Part shown: positions 50,054 through 59,477 of the stretch, piece after piece
Layout of the letters: each line of letters starts with the position of its first letter
How positions within the stretch are numbered: the stretch's first letter is position 1
Assembly: GCF_024499055.1 (NCBI RefSeq)
Contig: NZ_CP071249.1
Location: forward strand, 1,846,001 to 1,910,000
Length of the DNA stretch: 64,000 bases
Direction: 5' to 3'
Source of the DNA: Turicibacter bilis
GTDB lineage: Bacteria; Bacillota_I; Bacilli_A; MOL361; Turicibacteraceae
Notes under the pieces: generated by a model
Seen by the model: only the letters and a program-made list of their open reading frames with translations
Told to the model about the DNA's origin: nothing
Databases searched by the model: none
Position numbers and translations under genes: made by a program

Positions 50054-50237
50054 CGACAAATGAAAACAACTATCTACAACAAATTCACACCTATATGGAC
50101 AATAATCGACACTTATCTACAACTTATTCACAAGATTTACACAGTCAAAAACATAGGAAAACCGACATTTTCAGACACTTATCCCCACTATCCCCAAACA
50201 TTATTATTAAAGTTATTATTAAATAAATAATATATTA
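50054..50237 (+). repeat. DnaA-box module, copy 2 of a direct duplication
   Basis: The same layout lies exactly 556 bp further right: CTATCTACA (50070), TTATCTACA (50113), TTATTCACA (50124) and the abutting pair TTATCCCCA-CTATCCCCA (50179-50196), then ATTATTATTA triplets. Between the copies are about 370 bp of very AT-rich sequence with no genes. Confidence 0.75.
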
Positions 50238-50249
50238 ACTATAAAAAAA

Positions 50250-50268
50250 ACGGATCAAATCGATCCGA
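50250..50268 (-). terminator. Terminator of maf
   Basis: CGGATC/GATCCG forms a short stem followed by eight T on the minus strand, just past the stop. Confidence 0.75.
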
Positions 50269-50271
50269 CTC

Positions 50272-50838
50272 CTAAATTAAACCTAAATGTGTTAATGTAC
50301 GTTTTAATGAAGCAATAGGTAATCCCATCACACTATAATAATCTCCAGAAATAGATTTAACTAATTCAAACCCTTTTCCTTGAATTCCATATGAACCTGC
50401 TTTATCCATAGGTTCTCCGCTTTGAATATAATTTAAAATCCATTCATCAGTTACATTATAAAATTCTACTTCGGTAATATTAACGAAACTTGTTAATAAC
50501 TCTTTATCTTTATTAATAATACTGACTCCAGTCATTACTTGATGTTTACGTCCTGATAATGATTTTAGCATATTAAATGCATCTTCTTCATTTTTAGGTT
50601 TCCCTAAAATCTTTCCACCAAATACAACAATCGTATCAGCACCGATAATTGTCTCTTGAGGAAATAACTCAGCAACTGCACAAGCTTTTTGAATCGCAAG
50701 ATCTTGAACTTGTCCCGCTACATCTAAATCCTCATCTAACATCTCATCCACTTGGCTCACAATCACACGATGTTTAATTCCCGCTAACTCTAATAATTCT
50801 TTTCGTCTTGGAGACTGAGAGGCTAATATAATTCCCAT
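50272..50838 (-). CDS. maf: Maf-family nucleotide pyrophosphatase
   Basis: It hydrolyses non-canonical or canonical nucleoside triphosphates (dTTP/UTP type by family). It begins IILASQSPRRKELLELAGI, with ADTIVVFGGKILGKP near residue 68 and GSYGIQGKG near 145, all typical. At 188 residues it is the usual length. AAGGAG precedes the ATG. It runs opposite to the local replication direction. Confidence 0.95.
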   Translation of the reverse strand: MGIILASQSPRRKELLELAGIKHRVIVSQVDEMLDEDLDVAGQVQDLAIQKACAVAELFPQETIIGADTIVVFGGKILGKPKNEEDAFNMLKSLSGRKHQVMTGVSIINKDKELLTSFVNITEVEFYNVTDEWILNYIQSGEPMDKAGSYGIQGKGFELVKSISGDYYSVMGLPIASLKRTLTHLGLI

Positions 50839-51379
50839 TATAAAAACTCCTTTTATTCAAAATATAATGAGTTATTATAACACAAGTAAAGTTCCCCTAT
50901 TAATGAACTTTAAAATAATCCCTTATATACACTCAAATTATAACGAATTACTTCATATGATGATAAAATTATACAAAGATAAGATTCAACAATAATCTAT
51001 ATCATTAGACAAAATTCAAAAAATATTAAACATTGTCCTATTCGTCTACAACTCGACAAAATTCTATTTTTTTAACAATATCCCGAAATAATTAGGTATG
51101 CCTTACTTATAAATTATTGGAGTAATGAATATGGAGGAGACATAGTATATGTTGACGAATTATTTGTTAAAGAGTCATATCGTAGTAAGTGAATTAGCAC
51201 AAAATTTTTTAAATATTTAGAACAAAATGATACAATTTGTTTGGAAACAATATGACAAAATAAAAAAGCACAACTCTTTTATGAAAAGAATAATTTTTCT
51301 ATTTACGAGAATATTTTTTACTTCAAAAAATTAAACTAAAATGACAGAATATATTTTTTGATAATTCTGGGGATAATTA
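50839..51379. other. Gap with one possible micro-ORF
   Basis: AT-rich sequence with no regular gene. A 23-codon frame with an excellent ribosome binding site lies at 51149-51220 (separate entry). The asnS promoter begins at the right end. Confidence 0.45.
51149..51220 (+). CDS. Possible micro-ORF or gene remnant (23 codons)
   Basis: GGAGGAGA lies about 9 nt before an ATG that opens MLTNYLLKSHIVVSELAQ, then NFLNI and a stop. The strong ribosome binding site argues for translation, but no homologue is recognised. The start could equally be the head of a lost gene, since the sequence looks protein-like. Confidence 0.3.
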   Translation: MLTNYLLKSHIVVSELAQNFLNI

Positions 51380-51667
51380 TTGACTAATAATGACTTACAG
51401 TATAATATCTTAATTAAGTAAATACTTACGTTGAAAAGGAGAGTAGCTTTTAATTAAGTTATAGCGAATCAGGGACGGTGGAAGCCTGATATGGCGTTGA
51501 AAGTGAAGAACACCTTGGAGTTACTTACCGAAAGCAAAATTGTGAGTAGACTAAGTCGTAGATCCTGCGTTAAAGGTAAAGGGTAAGAACAGATTAGTTC
51601 TTAAACTAGGGTGGTACCGCGGATCAACAGTCATTCGTCCCTTTTGGGCGAAGACTGTTTTTTTGTT
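51380..51667 (+). promoter_or_regulatory. Promoter and T-box leader upstream of asnS
   Basis: TTGACT (51380) and TATAAT (51401-51406) give a promoter with a short spacer. The leader holds the T-box AGGGTGGTACCGCGG (51608-51622) followed by a terminator, AACAGTC/GACTGTT (51626-51632 with 51653-51659), and seven T. AAC at 51509-51511 sits in a GAAGAACACC context and is a plausible asparagine specifier. It should read through when tRNA-Asn is uncharged. Confidence 0.9.
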
Positions 51668-51773
51668 GCCCGAGGTGATTCTCAATAACTTATCCACAAA
51701 TTCAAAAAAAGCATTTGAAATTTCATCTATAGGAATTTAAACATTAGACAATCTAGATTATGTATGTTTTTCC

Positions 51774-51803
51774 TTGACAAAATACTTATTAGAGAAGTTT
51801 AAA
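51774..51803 (+). promoter_or_regulatory. Possible second asnS promoter after the T-box
   Basis: TTGACA (51774-51779), an 18-bp spacer and TTTAAA (51798-51803) form a moderate promoter inside the 205-bp stretch between the T-box terminator and asnS. If active it would bypass T-box control. A perfect DnaA box also lies in this stretch at 51690-51698. Confidence 0.4.
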
Positions 51804-51880
51804 GTTTAATTTGATTTGTGCATATCTTTGAAATATCCAAGCAACAAAATATTGATTTATTATAAAAGGAGGACCTCTTA

Positions 51881-53272
51881 ATGGAAAAAATCGTTGTACG
51901 TCAATTATTTAGAAACTTAGATCGTTATGCTAACCAAATCGTTGAATTAAACGGATGGGTTCGTAATAACCGTGCTCAAAAATCATTTGGATTCTTAATG
52001 GTGAATGATGGTTCATTCTTCGAGACAATCCAAGTTGTTTATGAGGAAAACTTAGAAAACTTTAAAGAAGTTCAAAAGTTCCGTGTTGGTTCAGCAGTCA
52101 CAGTTCGTGGATTAGTAGTGCCAACACCAGATGCTAAACAACCATTTGAAATCAAAGCACAGGAGGTAATTTTAGAAGGCGATTGTCCTGAAGATTACCC
52201 AATCCAACCAAAACGCCACACACGTGAATTCTTGCGTGAAGTTGCACACTTACGCCCACGCACAAACTTATTCGCTGCAGTATTCCGTGTTCGCTCTTTA
52301 GTTGCTCATGCTATCCACAGCTACTTCCAAGAGCAAAATTTCGTTTATGTTCATACACCAATTATCACGGGATCTGATGCTGAAGGTGCGGGAGAAATGT
52401 TCCAAGTGACAACATTAGATTTTAACAACGTTCCACGTACTGAAGAAGGAGCAGTTGATTTCAAACAAGACTTCTTCGCTAAATCAACAAATTTAACAGT
52501 ATCAGGACAATTAGAAGCTGAAACATTCGCATTGGCTTTACGTGATGTATACACATTCGGACCAACATTCCGTGCAGAAAACTCTAATACTCAACGCCAT
52601 GCCGCTGAATTCTGGATGATTGAACCAGAAATTGCATTTGCTGACTTACAAGATGATATGGATTTAGCAGAAGGTATGGTTAAATATATTATCAACTACG
52701 TATTAGAGCATGCTCCAGAAGAAATGGCATTCTTTGATCAATTCGTAAGCAAAGGAGTTTTAGAGCGTGTTAAAGCAGTAGCAGCATCTGATTTCAAACG
52801 CCTTCCATATACAGAAGCAATCGAAATCTTATTACAAGCTGATAAAAAATTCGAAAACCCAGTATCTTGGGGAATTGACTTATCAACAGAACATGAACGT
52901 TACTTAACTGATGAAGTATTTAAAGCACCAGTTTTCGTAACAGACTATCCAAAAGATATCAAAGCCTTCTACATGCGTTTAAATGATGATCAAAAAACTG
53001 TTGCTGCGATGGACCTTTTAGTACCAGGTGTTGGTGAATTAATCGGTGGTTCACAACGTGAAGAACGTTTAGAAATCCTAGAACAACGTATGGACGAAAT
53101 CGGAGTACCAAAAGAAGAATTAGATTGGTATTTAGATTTACGCCGTTATGGTGGAGTCAAACATGCTGGATTCGGTTTAGGGTTTGAACGTATGATCATG
53201 TACATCACAGGAGTAGAAAATATCCGTGATGTAGTCCCATTCCCACGTACACCTAAAAATGCAGAATTCTAA
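51881..53272 (+). CDS. asnS: Asparaginyl-tRNA synthetase
   Basis: This class IIb synthetase charges tRNA-Asn. An N-terminal OB-fold ([18 protein letters not shown]) is followed by the catalytic domain with [21 protein letters not shown] (motif 2) and [15 protein letters not shown] (motif 3). [10 protein letters not shown] favours AsnRS over AspRS. At 463 residues it is full length. GGAGG precedes the ATG. Confidence 0.97.
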   Translation: MEKIVVRQLFRNLDRYANQIVELNGWVRNNRAQKSFGFLMVNDGSFFETIQVVYEENLENFKEVQKFRVGSAVTVRGLVVPTPDAKQPFEIKAQEVILEGDCPEDYPIQPKRHTREFLREVAHLRPRTNLFAAVFRVRSLVAHAIHSYFQEQNFVYVHTPIITGSDAEGAGEMFQVTTLDFNNVPRTEEGAVDFKQDFFAKSTNLTVSGQLEAETFALALRDVYTFGPTFRAENSNTQRHAAEFWMIEPEIAFADLQDDMDLAEGMVKYIINYVLEHAPEEMAFFDQFVSKGVLERVKAVAASDFKRLPYTEAIEILLQADKKFENPVSWGIDLSTEHERYLTDEVFKAPVFVTDYPKDIKAFYMRLNDDQKTVAAMDLLVPGVGELIGGSQREERLEILEQRMDEIGVPKEELDWYLDLRRYGGVKHAGFGLGFERMIMYITGVENIRDVVPFPRTPKNAEF

Positions 53273-53279
53273 AATACTA

Positions 53280-53305
53280 AAAACTCTCGTGCAAACGAGA
53301 GTTTT
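53280..53305 (+). terminator. Terminator of asnS
   Basis: AAAACTCTCGT (53280-53290) pairs with ACGAGAGTTTT (53295-53305) just past the stop. Confidence 0.88.
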
Positions 53306-53398
53306 AATTTTGTAAAATGTGTAATAGCATATATAGTGGGCATTATAAAGAATCCTTGTCCAAAAGTATATCAATTACTAAAGTATAAAAGAGACAAA

Positions 53399-53427
53399 AA
53401 AACACGTCGGCTTAATTGACGTGTTTT
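53399..53427 (-). terminator. Terminator of the YgiQ gene
   Basis: AAAACACGTC (53399-53408) pairs with GACGTGTTTT (53418-53427) and A/T runs lie on both sides. It lies 40 bp past the minus-strand stop. Confidence 0.8.
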
Positions 53428-53466
53428 TTAACTAATAAATTAATAAGCTTTTATGTTATTTATAAT

Positions 53467-55383
53467 TTAGCGAGATTTTCTTTTTTTCTTTCCACCTTCA
53501 TAAGCCTTTTTATGACTTGGCTTTTGATAATTTTTTTGTTGTTTTTGATTTGATTTAGTCGTTAGTTTACTTGATTTTACTGGTAATTTTGGTTTTACTG
53601 GTCTAATTAAACATTCAGGTTCATAGCCAACTAAATCTAAACGTCCGGCTTTTTGTAAGGCTTCATAAACTAAATCATAATTCTTTGGATTTTTATATTG
53701 AATTAAGGCACGTTGCATTGCCTTCTCATTAGGATTTTTTGGAACATAAACTGGTGTCATTGTACGAGGATCGACGCCTGTATAGAACATCGTTGTGGAT
53801 AACGTACCTGGTGTTGGATAGAAATCTTGTACCTGTTCTGGCTGATGATTAATATCACGTAAATACTCAGCTAATTCAATGGCACCATGTAAATCACAAC
53901 CTGGATGTGAACTCATTAAATATGGCACTAAGTACTGATCCTTATTTAACTTTTTATTAATTGCATAATATTTTCTTACAAATCGATCATATAAAGAACG
54001 TGTTGGTTTCCCCATATAATGTAACACCTTATCTGAAACATGCTCAGGGGCCACTTTTAATTGTCCGCTGACATGATGTTCAACTAATTCATGGAAAAAT
54101 TCATCATTTTTATCATACATCACATAATCATAACGAATTCCTGAACGAACAAATACTTTCTTCACATTTGGTAAAGTTCTTAATTGTCGAAGAAGATCAA
54201 GATACTCACTATGATCTACTTTTAATTGTTTACATGGATTAGGATGTAAACATTGCTTTTTCTTACAAACACCTTTTGTTATTTGTTTATCACAACTTGG
54301 GGCATAGAAATTAGCTGTTGGTCCTCCAACATCATGAATATATCCTTTAAAATTAACATCTTCCGTGATCTTCTTAGCTTCCTCAATAATTGATTCTTTA
54401 GAACGTGTTTGAATGGTACGTCCTTGATGGAAGGTTAGAGCACAGAAATTACACCCACCATAACATCCGCGATTAGAAATTAAACTAAATTTCACTTCAT
54501 CAATTGCTGGAATATGTCCTAATTCTTTATACATTGGGTGATATTCTCTTGTATAAGGAAGAGCGTACGTATAATCCATTTCTTCTTGAGTTAAACGTTC
54601 ACCTGGTGGATTTTGAACTACATACCAACCTTGGCAAGGCTCAACTAATGTTTTTGCGACAATTGAATCCGTATTCTCATATTGGATATTAAAACTTTTT
54701 GCATAAGTCATTTTATCCGCTACAATTTCTTCGTAGCTTGGAAGCATGATGTAATCATAAGCACGACTTAAATCTTTAGTTTTCCAAACAGATCCACGAA
54801 TATAAACTAAGTCTTCAACTGCAATTCCAGCATTTAAAGCATCAGCAACCTCAATAATAATTTTTTCGCCCATCCCATAAAGTAATAAATCAGCTTTAGC
54901 ATCTAATAATAAAGAATGACGAACTTTATCATCCCAATAATCATAGTGAGCCAGACGACGTAAAGATGCCTCAATTCCACCTACAATAATCGGAACATCT
55001 GGATAAGCTTGACGTGCCATATGAGAATAAACAATAGTTGCACGGTCAGGACGTTTTCCCATTTCCCCATTAGGAGTATAAGAATCTTTTTTACGACGGC
55101 GTTTAGATACCGAATAATGATTGACCATCGAATCAATATTTCCAGAAGAAATTAAAAAACCTAAACGAGGCTTTCCAAAACGTCTAAACTCTTCAACCTC
55201 TTTCCAATTTGGTTGTGAAATAATACAAACCTTATAACCATATGCTTCAAGTGTTCTTGTAATAATCGCAGCACCAAATGAAGGATGATCCACATAAGCA
55301 TCACCCGTAATATAAACGAAGTCAGCCTGTTCCCAACCACGAGCCTTCATTTCCTCGTGTGTTACTGGTAAAAATTCTGACAT
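53467..55383 (-). CDS. ygiQ: YgiQ-family radical SAM protein
   Basis: This large radical SAM enzyme of unknown reaction is widespread in bacteria. The 4Fe-4S motif CYGGCNFC uses Cys307, Cys311 and Cys314. Before it lies the family N-terminal domain ([17 protein letters not shown]). [13 protein letters not shown] follows near residue 500. The C-terminus is a Lys-rich tail. At 638 residues it is typical for the family. GAGGTGA precedes the ATG. It is single-gene, convergent with asnS. Confidence 0.92.
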   Translation of the reverse strand: MSEFLPVTHEEMKARGWEQADFVYITGDAYVDHPSFGAAIITRTLEAYGYKVCIISQPNWKEVEEFRRFGKPRLGFLISSGNIDSMVNHYSVSKRRRKKDSYTPNGEMGKRPDRATIVYSHMARQAYPDVPIIVGGIEASLRRLAHYDYWDDKVRHSLLLDAKADLLLYGMGEKIIIEVADALNAGIAVEDLVYIRGSVWKTKDLSRAYDYIMLPSYEEIVADKMTYAKSFNIQYENTDSIVAKTLVEPCQGWYVVQNPPGERLTQEEMDYTYALPYTREYHPMYKELGHIPAIDEVKFSLISNRGCYGGCNFCALTFHQGRTIQTRSKESIIEEAKKITEDVNFKGYIHDVGGPTANFYAPSCDKQITKGVCKKKQCLHPNPCKQLKVDHSEYLDLLRQLRTLPNVKKVFVRSGIRYDYVMYDKNDEFFHELVEHHVSGQLKVAPEHVSDKVLHYMGKPTRSLYDRFVRKYYAINKKLNKDQYLVPYLMSSHPGCDLHGAIELAEYLRDINHQPEQVQDFYPTPGTLSTTMFYTGVDPRTMTPVYVPKNPNEKAMQRALIQYKNPKNYDLVYEALQKAGRLDLVGYEPECLIRPVKPKLPVKSSKLTTKSNQKQQKNYQKPSHKKAYEGGKKKRKSR

Positions 55384-55505
55384 ATTATCACCTCGTCAAA
55401 TTCAGTCTATCGACATTATAACAGGTTTCTTCTTAAAACATGAAACACATTTATTAGCAATAGTTATAAAAAAGTCTAGGTATCTATTAAAATTTAAGGA
55501 AAATT

Positions 55506-55538
55506 AAAAGAGACTAATCTCATCGACTAGTCTCTTTT
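55506..55538 (-). terminator. Terminator of pulA
   Basis: AAAAGAGACTA (55506-55516) pairs with TAGTCTCTTTT (55528-55538). It lies directly after the pullulanase stop on the minus strand. Confidence 0.85.
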
Positions 55539-55543
55539 AGAAA

Positions 55544-58500
55544 TTATTTAGAAGCTTTCTTTTTTTTATCGTAAATAATATAACCAGCTGTTCCAGCAAT
55601 AACAAGTAATGCTGCTCCAGCAATTAATAATAATTGGTTAAAGTTTTCTGTTGTATTCATTGAATCATCAATCATTAATACATAAGAAGAATGTGGCGTT
55701 ACTGTTATTGAATCACCTTTAATAACTTCAATTACTTCAGTTCCAGCTGTCTCACCATTTACAACTAATTGCCAGTCTGCAGATTTCGGTAAAGAAATGA
55801 CTTGTTCGCTATCTGTAGCATTGTGGATAACTGTAATATCTGATGCTGAATCCCCGTTTGCATTATTTTCTAAATTGAAAGCAACAACTCCAAGAGGAAT
55901 ATCTTCCATGAATGTTAAATTATTTTGAATATCTTCTTGTGCAGACATACGGAAGGCCGGATGTGCCCTACGAAGTGAAATTAATCCTTTATAGTAATTA
56001 TAAACATCTTGATTTTCGTTTTTCCAATTCCAATTAATTTGATTAACTTCATCCGAAGCATTGTAACTATTATGATCTCCATCTTTTGTACGCATCATTT
56101 CAACACCTGCATGTAAGAAAGGAACACCTTGTGCAGTTAATATGATAGCATTTGCTTGCTTTTGCATTAATTTAATTGTTTCTTCATCCGCATCTGGAAG
56201 AGTTGCGATTAATTTATCATAAAGCGTGTTGTTATCGTGTGCTGAGACATAGTTAATTGATTGAGCTGCCTCAGTTGCCCAAGGACCACTTGCTCCACCT
56301 GCTAAAGCTACGCGATTATAATCGATTTGAGAATGTTCTGTTGCACCAACAATACCAAATTTAACACGCTCATCAAAAGTAAATTGCCCATTTACAAAAC
56401 CAGGCTCTTCAGCATTAAACACGCTACCTTTTATACCATCACGAATATCATCACTAAACATCGCAACTCCTGGCATTTGAGAAGCATAGATTTTTAATGC
56501 AGCTTCAGTTGGTTTTAATGCTGAACCACCTGCATCCCAACCTTCACCATAAGTAATGATTGTTGGATCAATTTCAGTTAAAGCATTACGAATTTCATTT
56601 ATTGTGTCAATATCATGTAAAGCCATTAAATCGAAACGGAATCCATCAATATTATATTCTGTTGCCCAGTATGTAACTGAATCAATCATGAACTTACGCA
56701 TCATTGAACGATCAGAAGCTGTTTCATTACCACAACCAGAACCATTTGAGAATCCACCATCTGTTGTTTGACGATAATAATATCCTGGAACAATTTTATT
56801 AAAATCTGAATCGGCGGTTGCACCTGTATGATTATAAACAACATCCATTACAACACGAACTCCATTTTGATGTAATGATTGAACCATTTGTTTAAACTCA
56901 TTAATACGAACTTCACCATTTTCAGGATCTGTTGAATAAGAACCTTCAGGAACATTATAATTTTGAGGATCATAACCCCAGTTAAATTGTGCTTCATCTA
57001 AATTCGTTTCATCAATTGAACGATGATCAAATGCTGGAAGTAAGTGAAGGTGTGTAATTCCTAAATCTGTTAAGTGATCTGTTCCACCTTCTTCAGTAAA
57101 TCGTAAAAACTTCCCGACATTTTCTAATCCTGACGATTCATGAGTTGACCAGTCACGCATATGTAACTCATAGATAATAGCATCTGTTGGATTTCCGCTA
57201 AATTCAGGAGCTACATCTTCAGCCCAATTTTCAGGGTCTGTTAAATCTAAATCTACAACCATCGCACGATTTCCATTGACTCCAACTGCACGTGCATAAG
57301 GATCAACAGCTTCGTTTGTTTGATTTCCAACTGTTACTTCATATGTATAATATGTAAGATTTAAATCACCAGAAACTTCTGCTACCCATGTTCCTTTAAC
57401 ATCGCGAGTCATATCGATTTTTTCAATTAAGTTATCCCCACTACCCGCTTCATATAAATTTAAAATGACTTTACTAGCAGTGGGTGCCCATACTCTAAAT
57501 GATGTATTATCTTTAGAATAAGTAAATCCTAAATCATCACCATCATAATAAAATGCATCATGAAATTCTTCTGAATCAAAAAGTCCTGTATAAGATACCT
57601 CGATTGCATCTTTAAATCCTTCTTTTGAAATTGTATAAGAGTTTTCTAAGTTAATATCTTCTTTTAATAATACTACAATCGTAGAACCTGTTTGATCTAC
57701 CAACACTTGATCTAATTCAAGTATATTTCCTGAATTATCTTTTATTTCGATTCCATCTGTTGAAGTGAATGGAATTGGTGCTGTTAGAATAACCTTTTTT
57801 AATGACGTAAAAGTAGCTGAAGATAAACGAGGTCTTAAATCTACATCATCCTCATTATAGTAAATATTAGGATCTCCTTCTAATAAATAAACATGTAATA
57901 CCTCATCTTTCGCTTTTGTTAAATCAATAAAACGATCTTGATCAATATCTCTGGAGTCCCAATCTCCCTTTCTCATAATAATTCCAAGTTGTTGAGCCCC
58001 ATTTAAATCTTTTAAATTCATTTTAAAAATCTTTCCGTAATCATCTTCATCGTTAAATGCATAAGATAATCCCTCTTTATCTCCAATCCATCCCCAAATA
58101 TTCCACTTCTTATATTTATCATCATATCGGCGATAGTGTACAAATACTTGCATCTCAGCTTCTTCATCACTTACTGTAGATTCATTAGCATTTGCAGCAG
58201 TTGGTAATTGTACAACTTCACCACCTGCACCTTCTGGTGCTTCAGTTAAATATCCACATTGTCCTTCTGTTACCCAAATTTCAGTATCTTGTTCAACTAA
58301 GATACGTTGATCTTCATCACAGTTTTTAGCTACCCAATCCCCTTTACGAATAATGAATCCCGATTCATTACCTACAGCTACTTCGATTTCTGCAATGTAA
58401 CCAAAGTCATCTCTAGCAGTAAAGTCAATTTGTTCCATATCTTCCGTTCCCGTATCCCAAGCCCAGATATTCCAATCATCATATACTCCATCAGTTCGTT

Positions 58501-58609
58501 GATAATGGATTGTTAGTTTTGCATTATCTGTTGCATAAATCCTCCCATTTGGTAAAAGTGATGTTACTACAATCGCTATTGCTAGTAGTAATGAAATTAA
58601 ACGCTTCAT
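55544..58609 (-). CDS. pulA: Cell-surface type I pullulanase
   Basis: This secreted glycoside hydrolase family 13 enzyme debranches alpha-1,6 bonds of pullulan, starch or glycogen fragments. In order there are a signal peptide (1-26), two CBM41-like starch-binding modules (~30-120 and ~150-245, each with an IWxW strand and RKGDW), a linker domain, CBM48 near 355-390, the pullulanase block FNWGYDPQNYNVPEGSYS near 542, and the catalytic core with DGFRFD (nucleophile Asp660) and GEGWD (acid Glu689). The C-terminus is a membrane helix followed by KKKKASK with no LPXTG, so it is membrane-anchored, not sortase-linked. Two cre-like sites precede the gene. Confidence 0.94.
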   Translation of the reverse strand: MKRLISLLLAIAIVVTSLLPNGRIYATDNAKLTIHYQRTDGVYDDWNIWAWDTGTEDMEQIDFTARDDFGYIAEIEVAVGNESGFIIRKGDWVAKNCDEDQRILVEQDTEIWVTEGQCGYLTEAPEGAGGEVVQLPTAANANESTVSDEEAEMQVFVHYRRYDDKYKKWNIWGWIGDKEGLSYAFNDEDDYGKIFKMNLKDLNGAQQLGIIMRKGDWDSRDIDQDRFIDLTKAKDEVLHVYLLEGDPNIYYNEDDVDLRPRLSSATFTSLKKVILTAPIPFTSTDGIEIKDNSGNILELDQVLVDQTGSTIVVLLKEDINLENSYTISKEGFKDAIEVSYTGLFDSEEFHDAFYYDGDDLGFTYSKDNTSFRVWAPTASKVILNLYEAGSGDNLIEKIDMTRDVKGTWVAEVSGDLNLTYYTYEVTVGNQTNEAVDPYARAVGVNGNRAMVVDLDLTDPENWAEDVAPEFSGNPTDAIIYELHMRDWSTHESSGLENVGKFLRFTEEGGTDHLTDLGITHLHLLPAFDHRSIDETNLDEAQFNWGYDPQNYNVPEGSYSTDPENGEVRINEFKQMVQSLHQNGVRVVMDVVYNHTGATADSDFNKIVPGYYYRQTTDGGFSNGSGCGNETASDRSMMRKFMIDSVTYWATEYNIDGFRFDLMALHDIDTINEIRNALTEIDPTIITYGEGWDAGGSALKPTEAALKIYASQMPGVAMFSDDIRDGIKGSVFNAEEPGFVNGQFTFDERVKFGIVGATEHSQIDYNRVALAGGASGPWATEAAQSINYVSAHDNNTLYDKLIATLPDADEETIKLMQKQANAIILTAQGVPFLHAGVEMMRTKDGDHNSYNASDEVNQINWNWKNENQDVYNYYKGLISLRRAHPAFRMSAQEDIQNNLTFMEDIPLGVVAFNLENNANGDSASDITVIHNATDSEQVISLPKSADWQLVVNGETAGTEVIEVIKGDSITVTPHSSYVLMIDDSMNTTENFNQLLLIAGAALLVIAGTAGYIIYDKKKKASK

Positions 58610-58640
58610 ATTATCCCCCCTATATTAAATTACATTTTAA

Positions 58641-58699
58641 ATTGTACCATTTTTTGGTCAATCAAAGTATACGCTTACAGTAGTGTGTAAACGATTACT
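58641..58699 (-). promoter_or_regulatory. Promoter region of pulA with two cre-like sites
   Basis: TGTAAACGATTACT (58686-58699) matches the CcpA cre consensus TGWAANCGNTNWCA at all but the last base. AGTATACGCTTACA (58666-58679) matches 12 of 14. A TACAAT -10 (58646-58641 on the minus strand) lies downstream of both. This points to carbon catabolite control of pulA. Confidence 0.65.
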
Positions 58700-59022
58700 T
58701 TGAAAATAAAAGAGATGTCTGACTTTAATAGCATTTCAAAGATTATAACCTATTAAAAATATTCCTTTTTCAAAAATAAATTTTTGTAAATTAAAACTAC
58801 TTTACATATCAGATAATCTTATAAATTTAAGACTTATTTCTTATGTGAATAGGAGAAAAAAATTAATGATTCTTTACAATACAGCTCTTAAAGAAAAAAT
58901 AGATTAATCTAGATAACTGTTAAATGATAGTTTGTATTGTATATATTTATAAAGTTATTGCAATAATCATATAGAATCGATAAAATAAATTGTGCTATAA
59001 TTAATAGATAAACTTACACATT
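58700..59022. other. Divergent promoter gap without other features
   Basis: Very AT-rich sequence between pulA and ywiB. I see no open frame or hairpin of note; the ywiB promoter must lie near its right end. Confidence 0.4.
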
Positions 59023-59037
59023 ATGGATGATGGTAAA

Positions 59038-59472
59038 ATGAGTATGAATAAAATATCTGGATTAGTTAGTTTTTGTATGAAAGTTATACAAGGATTAGAT
59101 GTAACTGAGACTAATTATGAGACTTCAGGGATTCTTTATAAAAAAAGTGATAAATATTATCTATTTTTCGATGAAACAAACTTTTATGATAATTCAACTA
59201 CAAAGTGTAGGATTGAGTTTAATCATGATCAAATTCGTGTGCGTCGTGATGGTCAAGTCATTATAGATCAAACATATAGAACTACTGAAACTGTACAAGG
59301 TTATATTAAAACAGTTTATGGTCAGTTAGATAGTGAAGTTAAAACACACTGCTATATGTTAGAAGAAAATGATACATCTATCCGGTTAACATTGGACTAT
59401 GATCTATTTGTATCAGGTGAAAGATCAGGGAATTATAAATTAATAATTCAATTTAATAAGGAGGATATTTAA
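59038..59472 (+). CDS. ywiB: DUF1934 (YwiB-like) protein
   Basis: This calycin-like beta-barrel protein of unknown function has the family texture (YLFFDET, a central RIEFNHDQIRVRRDG, and a C-terminal LTLDYDLFVSGERSGNYKLIIQF). In Bacillus it lies directly before argS, as here. The frame is open from ATG 59023; 59038 and 59044 are also in frame and the ribosome binding site is weak, so the start is uncertain. It is part of ywiB-argS-rpoE. Confidence 0.85.
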   Translation: MSMNKISGLVSFCMKVIQGLDVTETNYETSGILYKKSDKYYLFFDETNFYDNSTTKCRIEFNHDQIRVRRDGQVIIDQTYRTTETVQGYIKTVYGQLDSEVKTHCYMLEENDTSIRLTLDYDLFVSGERSGNYKLIIQFNKEDI

Positions 59473-59477
59473 TATAT

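Noticed and set aside
55544..55680. LPXTG sortase signal at the pullulanase C-terminus
   Set aside because: The tail has the hydrophobic segment and basic end, but no LPXTG-like motif precedes it.
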